DNA of 64,000 nt, taken from positions 1 to 64,000 of the forward strand of contig CALXDP010000008.1 in the NCBI GenBank assembly GCA_944387095.1, given 5' to 3'. This DNA is from an uncultured Oscillospiraceae bacterium (GTDB lineage Bacteria; Bacillota; Clostridia; Oscillospirales; Oscillospiraceae). Below are positions 15,970 to 22,713 of the stretch, piece by piece (position 1 is the stretch's first letter; each line of letters begins with the position of its first letter). Below the pieces are notes generated by a model. That model made no database searches. It was not told the DNA's origin and saw nothing but the letters and a program-made list of their open reading frames with translations. A program made the position numbers and the translations under genes.

Positions 15970-16332
15970 TCACGGAGCAGGGCAGGCAATCTCCACCATG
16001 GCCTCGATCATGTGGTGCAGCAGCTGAGCCTGCTGGGTTTGGGCCGCTTTGTAGTAGACCTCTTTCCCGTCTCTGCGGCTGACGATGAGACCGCTGGTTT
16101 TCAGCTGCCGCAGATGGTGGGAGACGGCAGGACTGCTCATATCCATCATGGAGGAGAGGTTGATGACGCATTCCTCGCAATGGCACAAAAGCCAGAAAAT
16201 TCGAATCCGGCTTCCGTCGCCCAGCTGCTTGAAGATGTCGGCTACAGTCTGAAATTCCTCCAGCTTGGGAACGCGTTCCAGGAACTGTTCAAACTTTTGG
16301 CCATGGTCATGGGGCAGGTTTTTTGCTGCCAT
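15970..16332 (-). CDS. ArsR/SmtB family metal-sensing repressor
   Basis: 120-residue winged-helix protein. FKQLGDGSRIRIFWLL is the conserved helix 1-2 region and SSPAVSHHLRQLKTSGLIVSR covers the recognition helix and wing. Two cysteines (LLCHCEECV gives CxCxxC) sit in the alpha-3 region used as a metal site by ArsR/CadC-type sensors. The N-terminus (PHDHG) adds His. Members release DNA when they bind Zn, Cd or similar ions. Probably controls the ZIP gene downstream and possibly the HMA/ATPase operon 3 kb away. Confidence 0.93.
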   Translation of the reverse strand: MAAKNLPHDHGQKFEQFLERVPKLEEFQTVADIFKQLGDGSRIRIFWLLCHCEECVINLSSMMDMSSPAVSHHLRQLKTSGLIVSRRDGKEVYYKAAQTQQAQLLHHMIEAMVEIACPAP

Positions 16333-16408
16333 AAAACATCTCTCCGTCGTAAAATTTTGCGCGGCGGGGCAGAACCAGGCCCACCCGCAGCCTTTCCCGC
16401 TGGAGCCA

Positions 16409-16437
16409 GTATATACAATCGGACGAAAAAAGTCAAC
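16409..16437 (-). promoter_or_regulatory. Promoter of the arsR-zip operon
   Basis: Reverse strand: TTGACT (16432-16437), 17-base spacer, TATACT (16409-16414), about 75 bases before the repressor start. Confidence 0.7.
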
Positions 16438-16537
16438 GGATCCTCCGCGTGTGCCTGTATCCGCCGGGGGTTTGCGGCGTCAGGGTGAAATTTTGGGAGG
16501 AGGGCGGGTTTGAGTGGCAAGAGTTGTGACGGGGGGC

Positions 16538-16566
16538 TTGCCACTTTGCCCTGTGTGCGCTAAGAT
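16538..16566 (+). promoter_or_regulatory. Promoter of the feo operon
   Basis: TTGCCA (16538-16543), 17-base spacer, TAAGAT (16561-16566), about 45 bases before feoA. Confidence 0.6.
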
Positions 16567-16610
16567 AGGAGACGCAGATTTCATAAGAGAAAATAGGGAG
16601 GGAGACGCCA

Positions 16611-16835
16611 ATGCTGTTGAAAGACGCGCAGATTGGACAAACCTGTGTGGTGCAGGAGATTCACCTGCCCTTTCAGATGGAACGGCGGCTGGAAGCGCTT
16701 GGAATGACCAGGGATACGCCGGTCTTCGTTGTGAACCGGAAGGGGAAGGGCATTTTGATTGTCAAACTGCGGGGTGCCCGGTTTGCCCTGGGATATCACA
16801 TCACAAAAAATATTGAAGTGAGGTGCGCCCAATGA
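16611..16835 (+). CDS. feoA: Ferrous iron transport protein FeoA
   Basis: 74-residue SH3-like protein that works with the FeoB transporter. The family pattern is clear: LKDAQIGQTCVVQEI, RRLEALGMTRDTPVFVV and the terminal LRGARFALGYHITKNIEV. AGGGAGGGAG precedes the ATG. The stop overlaps the feoB start by 4 bases. Confidence 0.95.
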   Translation: MLLKDAQIGQTCVVQEIHLPFQMERRLEALGMTRDTPVFVVNRKGKGILIVKLRGARFALGYHITKNIEVRCAQ

Positions 16836-18874
16836 GTGGAGAGATGACCATTGGGTTTATTGGGAACCCGAATTGTGGGAAGACCACCCTATTTAACGCC
16901 TATACGGGGGCCAACCTGAAGGTGGCCAACTGGCCGGGGGTGACGGTGGAAAAAGTGGAAGGAGCCATCAAGGACCACGGAATGGAGATCCACCTGGTGG
17001 ATTTGCCTGGGACCTACAGCCTGACCTCCTATACCATGGAGGAGACGGTGTCCCGGCAGTTCATCCTCAGCGATGAGGTAGACGTGATGATCAATGTGGT
17101 GGACGCGTCCACGCTGGAGCGCAGTTTATACCTGACCCTGCAGCTGCTGGAACTGGGCAAACCGGTGGTGCTGGCCCTGAATATGATGGACATTGTGGAG
17201 AAGCGTGGCATGGAGATCGACCTGCACCGGCTGCCGGAGATGCTGGGCATTCCGGTGATTCCGGTGTCCGCCCGGAAGCGCCGGGGGCTGGATATTCTGC
17301 TGCATGCCGCCATTCACCACAAGGGGGTCACCAGCCCGGACCGGCTGATCCATGACCATAAATATACCTCTCAGCATCCCCATGATCACCATGCGGAATA
17401 CACCATGGTCTATTCCGACGAGATTGAGGGCAAGATCGACCAGATTATCGCGGAACTAAAGCGCCGTTACCCGGATCTGAAAAATGACCGGTGGCATGCC
17501 CTGAAGCTGTTGGAGGGGGATAAGGAAATCACAGAGAAGTACCCGGTGGACTTGCCCCAGGTGCTGGATCGAAATTACGAGTCGGACATCATCAACCAGA
17601 AGTATGATTTTATCGGCGAAATCATCGATGAGGTGCTGCTTCACAAGCAAAAGCAGGACATGCTCACCGAGCATGTGGACAAGGTGCTCACCCATAAAAT
17701 CTGGGGCATCCCAGCCTTTTTGGGGATCATGGCCGTCACCTTCTTCCTCACCTTTACGGTGGGGGATTGGATCAAGGGATATTTTGAGCTGTTCATTGGC
17801 TGGCTGTCCGATGTGGCCAGCAGCGGACTGGCCTCCGCCAACGTGAGCGATGTGGTCACCTCCCTGGTGGTGGACGGCATCATTGCCGGCGTGGGCACCA
17901 TCGTCACCTTTCTGCCCAATATCCTGATCCTGTTCCTGTGCCTGGCCCTGTTGGAGGACAGCGGCTATATGGCCCGGGTGGCCTATGTGATGGAGGGCAT
18001 CATGACCCGGCTGGGCTTGTCCGGCAAGGCGTTCATCCCGATGCTGCTGGGCTTTGGCTGTACAGTGCCCGCCATCATGGCGTCTCGTGCCCTGGAGAAT
18101 CAGCGGGACCGGTATAAGGTGATGCTGGTCACACCCTTTATGAGCTGCAACGCACGGCTGACCATTTACATCCTGTTCGCTGAGATGTTCTTCGGCGACA
18201 ACGCCATGCTGGTGGCTTACTCCATGTACCTGATCGGTATTTTGGTGGCCATCCTGGTGTCCGCAGTCATCCACCTGCTGGATCGGAAAAAGAGCGTGAA
18301 CTATCTGATTATGGAACTGCCCGAGTATAAGCTGCCGGACGCCAGGACGGTGGCCATCTATGTCTGGGAAAAGGTGAAGGACTACCTAGGCAAAGCGGGC
18401 ACCACCATCTTTCTGGCCACGCTGATCATCTGGGTGGTGCTGAACTTTGGTCCCCAGGGCTACACTGGCGACATGAGCGGCAGCTTCGGCGCGATCATCG
18501 GCCGGTGGCTGGTGCCGGTATTTGCCCCCATCGGCCTGGGCTTCTGGCAGATCGTGGTGGCGCTGATTGCCGGCATCTCCGCCAAGGAGGTGGTGGTGTC
18601 CAGCTGCGCGGTGCTCTTCGGAGTGGTCAACGCCAGCTCTCCCGAGGGGATGAGCGCATTTTCCACCGCCCTGGCGGGGATTGGGTTTGGGCAGTTCAAC
18701 GCCTTTTGTCTGATGGTATTCTGCCTGCTGTACATCCCCTGCGCCGCCACCCTGGCCACCATCCGCAAGGAGTCGGGCAGCTGGGCCTGGATGGGCTTTA
18801 CCGCCTTCTTTCAGCTGGCTGTGGCCTGGCTGGTCACCTTCCTGGTGTACCAGGTGGGGATGTTTCTGTTTTAA
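16832..18874 (+). CDS. feoB: Ferrous iron transporter FeoB
   Basis: Membrane Fe2+ transporter with an N-terminal G domain. GNPNCGKTTLF (P-loop) is at about 11-21, DLPGTYSL is G3 and NMMD is G4. A His-rich linker (about 173-190, including HDHKYTSQHPHDHH) follows the G domain and may bind metal. The rest is the two Gate-type membrane halves with about eight to ten segments. 680 residues from ATG 16832, which overlaps the feoA stop; an earlier in-frame GTG at 16823 is less likely. Confidence 0.96.
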   Translation: MSGEMTIGFIGNPNCGKTTLFNAYTGANLKVANWPGVTVEKVEGAIKDHGMEIHLVDLPGTYSLTSYTMEETVSRQFILSDEVDVMINVVDASTLERSLYLTLQLLELGKPVVLALNMMDIVEKRGMEIDLHRLPEMLGIPVIPVSARKRRGLDILLHAAIHHKGVTSPDRLIHDHKYTSQHPHDHHAEYTMVYSDEIEGKIDQIIAELKRRYPDLKNDRWHALKLLEGDKEITEKYPVDLPQVLDRNYESDIINQKYDFIGEIIDEVLLHKQKQDMLTEHVDKVLTHKIWGIPAFLGIMAVTFFLTFTVGDWIKGYFELFIGWLSDVASSGLASANVSDVVTSLVVDGIIAGVGTIVTFLPNILILFLCLALLEDSGYMARVAYVMEGIMTRLGLSGKAFIPMLLGFGCTVPAIMASRALENQRDRYKVMLVTPFMSCNARLTIYILFAEMFFGDNAMLVAYSMYLIGILVAILVSAVIHLLDRKKSVNYLIMELPEYKLPDARTVAIYVWEKVKDYLGKAGTTIFLATLIIWVVLNFGPQGYTGDMSGSFGAIIGRWLVPVFAPIGLGFWQIVVALIAGISAKEVVVSSCAVLFGVVNASSPEGMSAFSTALAGIGFGQFNAFCLMVFCLLYIPCAATLATIRKESGSWAWMGFTAFFQLAVAWLVTFLVYQVGMFLF

Positions 18875-18888
18875 GGGGGAGAGGGCTG

Positions 18889-19041
18889 ATGGGAACGGTC
18901 ATAGTGCTGGCGGTTCTGCTGCTTTGCTGTGCCCTGGCGGTCTGGGGCCTGCTCCGACGCGGGAGAAAGGGCAGAGGAGACTGCGCCAGCTGCCCCCTGC
19001 AGGGGATGGAGGGCTGCGGAGAGGATCGCTGCCCACAATGA
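18889..19041 (+). CDS. FeoB-associated Cys-rich membrane protein
   Basis: A 50-residue protein: one N-terminal membrane helix (GTVIVLAVLLLCCALAVWGL), a basic stop-transfer stretch (RRGRKGRG), and a short Cys-rich tail (DCASCPLQGMEGCGEDRCPQ). This is the layout of the small proteins found downstream of feoB in Firmicutes; their role in iron uptake is unknown. The ATG is 14 bases after feoB, with AAGGGGGAGAGG between. Confidence 0.88.
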   Translation: MGTVIVLAVLLLCCALAVWGLLRRGRKGRGDCASCPLQGMEGCGEDRCPQ

Positions 19042-19044
19042 TCC

Positions 19045-19082
19045 GACTCGGCCCCCATGGCGTCCGCCATGGGGGCCGAGTC
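19045..19082 (+). terminator. Terminator hairpin of the feo operon
   Basis: A perfect 17-bp stem (GACTCGGCCCCCATGGC / GCCATGGGGGCCGAGTC) with a four-base loop, beginning three bases after the small Feo protein. It lacks a T-run. Confidence 0.75.
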
Positions 19083-19114
19083 GCGGCCTTCCGGAAAAAA
19101 GATGGGAAGACCCA

Positions 19115-19143
19115 TTGACAAATCGACTGCTGGGGAGTATTAT
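19115..19143 (+). promoter_or_regulatory. Promoter of the HMA / metal ATPase operon
   Basis: TTGACA (19115-19120), 17-base spacer, TATTAT (19138-19143). The operator-like palindrome starts ten bases downstream, so a bound repressor would cover the transcription start. Confidence 0.85.
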
Positions 19144-19152
19144 GGCATCATA

Positions 19153-19178
19153 ATTAAACAATTGCTTAATTGATGAAT
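19153..19178. promoter_or_regulatory. Operator-like palindrome, copy 1 (ArsR/SmtB-type)
   Basis: Inverted repeat ATTAAACAATT (19153-19163), GCTT, AATTGATGAAT (19168-19178); 9 of 11 positions pair, with a perfect CAATT-N4-AATTG core at 19159-19172. AT-rich interrupted palindromes of this type are the usual operators of ArsR/SmtB metal sensors. A second copy precedes the ATPase gene. Confidence 0.72.
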
Positions 19179-19207
19179 AAAATATCTATGGAAAAGAGGT
19201 CATTGTC

Positions 19208-19426
19208 ATGAAAAAAACCTATAAGATTGAAGTGGACTGTGCCAACTGCGCCAATAAGATGGAGCAGGCCGCCCGAAAGACGGAGGGCGTCCAGTCCGCC
19301 ACTGTAAACTTCATGACGCTGAAGATGATGGTGGAGTTTGCCGAGGGCCATGATCCCCAGGCCGTCATGGAGCAGGTTCGCAAGAACTGTAAGAAGGTGG
19401 AGGACGACTGCGAGATCTTTCTGTGA
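19208..19426 (+). CDS. Stand-alone heavy-metal-associated (HMA) domain protein
   Basis: 72-residue ferredoxin-like HMA domain. The metal loop reads DCANCANKME, with a CxxC pair in the place of the usual MxCxxC. It resembles the N-terminal metal-binding domain of P-type ATPases, and the ATPase encoded next lacks one, so this may act as its detached metal donor or sensor. AGAGG lies upstream of the ATG at 19208, and an acidic, Cys-containing end (KKVEDDCEIFL) follows the domain. Confidence 0.9.
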   Translation: MKKTYKIEVDCANCANKMEQAARKTEGVQSATVNFMTLKMMVEFAEGHDPQAVMEQVRKNCKKVEDDCEIFL

Positions 19427-19493
19427 GTCCTCGCGCTGGAAAGCACCCCAGGCTGTGCGTGCATGGCTGCGGGTGCGTTCCTTTCCCACAATA

Positions 19494-19516
19494 AATAAAC
19501 AATTACTTAATTGTAA
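19494..19516. promoter_or_regulatory. Operator-like palindrome, copy 2
   Basis: AATAAACAATT (19494-19504), ACTT, then AATTGTAA; the CAATT-ACTT-AATTG core is at 19500-19513. It differs from copy 1 by one base in the loop and shares the AAACAATT arm. It lies about 25 bases before the ATPase start, in the 110-base gap after the HMA gene. Confidence 0.68.
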
Positions 19517-19536
19517 AAACAATTGAGGTGTTTCTC

Positions 19537-21420
19537 ATGAACAAGAGGCAGAAGAGGATGCTGGCCAGGATTGCTGCGTCTGCGGTATTGCTGGTCGCGC
19601 TGAACTTTGTGCCGGTGGAGGGCTGGCTGCGCTTTGCGTGCTATCTGGTCCCATACCTGGTCATTGGCTATGACATCCTGATCAAAGCGGGAAAGGGCGT
19701 CCGGAACCGGCAGATCTTCGACGAGAACTTCCTGATGGCGGTGGCCACCATTGGGGCCATTGCCCTGGCCTTGTACGAGGGCAGCGGGGACTATACCGAG
19801 GCCATCGCCGTCATGCTGTTTTACCAGGTGGGTGAGTGGTTCCAGAGCTATGCCGTGGGCAAGAGCCGCCGGAATATCAGTGAGCTGATGGACATTCGCC
19901 CGGACTATGCCAATGTGGAGACGGAGGGCAGGCTGGAGCAGGTGGACCCGGAGGAGGTGGCTGTCGGTGCGGTCATCGTCGTGCAGCCGGGGGAGAAGGT
20001 GCCCATTGACGGCGTGGTGACCGAGGGGAGCTCCACCCTAAACACCGCCGCCCTCACCGGCGAGTCCCTGCCTCGGAAGGCCGGTGTGGGGGATGAGGTC
20101 ATCAGCGGCTGCGTGAACATGACCGGCGTGTTGAAGATCCGCACCACCAAGGAGTTTGGGGAGTCCACTGTGTCTAAGATCCTGGATCTGGTGGAGAACG
20201 CCTCTTCCCGTAAATCCCGGTCTGAGAACTTCATTTCCAGATTCGCCCGGATCTATACCCCGGCGGTGTGCGCTGCGGCACTGGTGCTGGCGGTGGTCCC
20301 TCCTGTGATTGGCCTGCTCTCCGGCGCCGGCGGAAGCTGGGAGACCTGGGTATACCGGGCCCTCACCTTCCTGGTGGCCAGCTGTCCCTGCGCCCTGGTG
20401 ATCAGCATCCCCCTGTCCTTTTTTGCCGGCATCGGCGGGGCCAGTAAGGCCGGCATATTGGTGAAGGGCTCCAACTATTTGGAGACTTTGTCCCGGACAA
20501 AAATTGTGGTATTTGATAAGACCGGCACCCTGACCCAGGGGGTATTTGAGGTCAATGGCATCCACCACAACGAGATGGAGGACGCCAGGCTGGTGGAGTA
20601 CGCCGCCCTGGCGGAGAGCGCCTCATCCCACCCCATCAGCAAGAGCCTGCAGAAGGCCTATGGAAAGGAGATCAACCGCTCCCGGGTGACGGACATCCGG
20701 GAGATCAGCGGAAACGGTGTCATCGCCAAAGTGGACGGCCATGAGGTGGCCGCCGGAAACGACAAGCTGATGGATCGGCTGGGGGTTTCGTATATCTCCT
20801 GCCACAGCGTGGGAACCATCATTCACATGGCCATCGACGGGGCCTACGCCGGCCACATCGTCATCTCAGATGTGGTAAAGCCCCACGCCAAACAGGCCAT
20901 CCAGGCGCTGAAGGCGGCGGGGGTGCAGAAGACGGTGATGCTCACCGGTGACGCCAAGGCTGTAGCCGACCAGGTGGCCGGCGAGCTGGGCGTGGATCAG
21001 GTGTACAGCCAGCTGCTGCCCGCGGACAAGGTGGAGAAGGTGGAGGAACTGCTCAGGGGCAAGCCGGAGAAAGCCAGGCTGGCCTTCGTGGGGGATGGAA
21101 TCAACGACGCCCCCGTGCTGGGCCGGGCGGACATCGGCATCGCCATGGGGGCCATGGGCTCTGACGCCGCCATAGAGGCCGCGGATGTGGTGCTCATGGA
21201 TGACGACCCCCTAAAGATCCCCAAGGCCATCCGGATCTCCCGCAAGTGCCTGGGCATTGTCTATGAGAACATTGTCCTTGCCATTGGGGTGAAACTGGCC
21301 TGCCTGGTGCTGGTGGCCCTGGGCTTTGCCAACATGTGGCTGGCCATCTTTGCCGATGTGGGGGTGATGATCCTGGCGGTGCTCAACGCCATCCGGGCCC
21401 TGTTCGTTCAAAAACTTTAA
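19537..21420 (+). CDS. Heavy-metal-translocating P-type ATPase (Zn/Cd type)
   Basis: P1B-type ATPase exporting soft metals. The membrane metal site is SCPCAL (C283-P284-C285), the phosphorylated Asp is D327 in DKTGTLT, SSHPISKSL is the HP motif, and MLTGD and GDGINDAPVLGRADIGIAMG complete the P and hinge regions. A CPC motif fits Zn/Cd/Pb or Cu export; the ArsR context favours Zn/Cd. There is no N-terminal HMA domain (627 residues in all). ATG 19537 has AGGTG upstream; a GTG at 19528 is the alternative. Confidence 0.94.
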   Translation: MNKRQKRMLARIAASAVLLVALNFVPVEGWLRFACYLVPYLVIGYDILIKAGKGVRNRQIFDENFLMAVATIGAIALALYEGSGDYTEAIAVMLFYQVGEWFQSYAVGKSRRNISELMDIRPDYANVETEGRLEQVDPEEVAVGAVIVVQPGEKVPIDGVVTEGSSTLNTAALTGESLPRKAGVGDEVISGCVNMTGVLKIRTTKEFGESTVSKILDLVENASSRKSRSENFISRFARIYTPAVCAAALVLAVVPPVIGLLSGAGGSWETWVYRALTFLVASCPCALVISIPLSFFAGIGGASKAGILVKGSNYLETLSRTKIVVFDKTGTLTQGVFEVNGIHHNEMEDARLVEYAALAESASSHPISKSLQKAYGKEINRSRVTDIREISGNGVIAKVDGHEVAAGNDKLMDRLGVSYISCHSVGTIIHMAIDGAYAGHIVISDVVKPHAKQAIQALKAAGVQKTVMLTGDAKAVADQVAGELGVDQVYSQLLPADKVEKVEELLRGKPEKARLAFVGDGINDAPVLGRADIGIAMGAMGSDAAIEAADVVLMDDDPLKIPKAIRISRKCLGIVYENIVLAIGVKLACLVLVALGFANMWLAIFADVGVMILAVLNAIRALFVQKL

Positions 21421-21434
21421 TAGCTATCCCTGCC

Positions 21435-21468
21435 CGCGGGCCCTCCGGCAAACGCCGGAGGGCCCGCG
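21435..21468 (+). terminator. Terminator hairpin after the metal ATPase
   Basis: A perfect 15-bp GC-rich stem (CGCGGGCCCTCCGGC / GCCGGAGGGCCCGCG) with an AAAC loop, 14 bases after the stop. No T-run. Confidence 0.75.
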
Positions 21469-21518
21469 CCGTCTCCAAAGGGGCAAGAGAGGAGAAAAAA
21501 TTCAGAGAAGCGGCCCTT

Positions 21519-21547
21519 TTGACACACAGAGTACAAATCGGTATGAT
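21519..21547 (+). promoter_or_regulatory. Promoter of the two-component locus
   Basis: TTGACA (21519-21524), 17-base spacer, TATGAT (21542-21547), about 28 bases before the response-regulator start. Confidence 0.85.
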
Positions 21548-21574
21548 AGGGTGTGAGGGAAGGGAGGAATGGGC

Positions 21575-22246
21575 ATGAATTGCAGAATCCTGATTGTGGA
21601 GGACGAGCCAAAGCTGCGGGAGGTACTGTGCGATTACTTTTCCAGCAAGGGGGAGCTGCCCGAGGGGGCGGCGGATGGAACGCGGGCCCTGGAGCGGCTG
21701 GAGGAGGAGCGGTTTGACGCGGTGCTGCTGGACATCATGATGCCCGAGCTGGACGGCCTGTCCGTGTGCCGGGCAGTGCGGCGGGGCAGCGGCGTGCCCA
21801 TCATCTTCCTCACCGCCCTGTCCGACGAGGAGGACAAGCTGCTAGGCTATGAGCTGGGGGCGGATGACTATGTGACCAAGCCCTTCACCATGTCGGTGCT
21901 GTACGCCAAGACCATGGCCCTCATCCGCCGCAGCCGGGGCAGCGTGCTCCACGGCGACCGGTTGGAGGCGGCGGGCCTGACCCTGGAGCTGTCCGCCCAG
22001 CGGGTGCTGGCCGGCGGAAAGGAGATCGTTTTGACGCCGAAGGAGTACGCCCTGCTGCGCTGCCTCATGGAGCACCGGAACATGGTGATGAGCCGGGAGC
22101 AGCTGCTGGTGCAGTGCTGGGGCTACGACTATGAGGGGGAGGCCCGGGCGGTGGACACCCACATCAAGCGCCTGCGGGAGAAGCTGGGGGACCACGCCGG
22201 GTGCATCAAGACGGTGATCAAATCCGGGTATAAGCTGGAGGAGTGA
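21575..22246 (+). CDS. OmpR-family response regulator
   Basis: 223 residues. Receiver domain (1-120): acidic pocket VEDE near 9-11, phospho-acceptor D53 in LLDIMMPE, T in FLTALS and K102 in TKPF. The C-terminal winged helix is of the OmpR/PhoB type (LTPKEYALLRCLMEH, AVDTHIKRLREKL, IKTVIKSGYKL). I chose ATG 21575, seven bases after GGGAGG; the ATG at 21569 abuts that site. The kinase gene that follows is broken, so this regulator has no intact partner nearby. Confidence 0.93.
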   Translation: MNCRILIVEDEPKLREVLCDYFSSKGELPEGAADGTRALERLEEERFDAVLLDIMMPELDGLSVCRAVRRGSGVPIIFLTALSDEEDKLLGYELGADDYVTKPFTMSVLYAKTMALIRRSRGSVLHGDRLEAAGLTLELSAQRVLAGGKEIVLTPKEYALLRCLMEHRNMVMSREQLLVQCWGYDYEGEARAVDTHIKRLREKLGDHAGCIKTVIKSGYKLEE

Positions 22247-22248
22247 CC

Positions 22249-22713
22249 ATGAAAGGGAAGGAACGGAAACGGCCGGGGGCGCTGACGGCCCTGTCCCTCC
22301 GCCTGGGGGCGGCGCTGCTGGCGCTGTGGATGGTGTGTATGGCGGGGCTCACCGCCCTGGCGGCGGAGTATGCGGCCCAGCGGGCCATCACCCGGTACCT
22401 GGACCGGGCGGAACAGCTTGCCGCCGAGCAGCTGTTAAACCTGTCCCTCTATGACGGCGAGGACGGGGACTACGAGCTGTGGCAGATGGCCAGCACCGTG
22501 GCCGCCATGAGCACCAGTATGTTCCCGGAGAACACGGTGGGCGCCTACGGCTGTGACTTTTTTCCAGGGGTGAACCAGGCGGTGTACCACTGGGCGGGCG
22601 GCATCTATACCCCTGACGGGGATCCCATCCTGGGGAGCTGGCAGGACTTTCTTGCCGCCCAGACCTTCACCCCGGAGGAGTGGGAGGGGGAGGCAGAGGT
22701 ACCCAGCGGCTAG
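22249..22713 (+). pseudogene. Truncated sensor histidine kinase (N-terminal part only)
   Basis: 154 codons, starting three bases after the regulator stop with GGAGGAG upstream, as a kinase partner would. A basic start and one membrane helix (about 17-40) lead into an extracytoplasmic sensor region, which hits an in-frame TAG at 22711-22713. The same frame continues past the stop for about 150 codons with similar composition and no new ribosome site, so the TAG is an interruption rather than the natural end. The second membrane helix and the HisKA and ATPase domains never appear. Either a pseudogene or a fragment; the fusion downstream is described in the next entry. Confidence 0.75.

Larger units (their letters stand above)
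16333..16610. other. Divergent intergenic region between arsR-type gene and feoA
   Basis: 278 bp holding a reverse promoter for the repressor and a forward promoter for feoA, described separately. I see no copy of the CAATT-N4-AATTG box found near 19.2 and 19.5 kb, nor an obvious Fur-type 19-mer. Confidence 0.5.

Noticed and set aside
16333..16610. Further copy of the CAATT-N4-AATTG box at the repressor's own promoter
   Set aside because: I looked for it and did not find it; the region holds only promoter hexamers.
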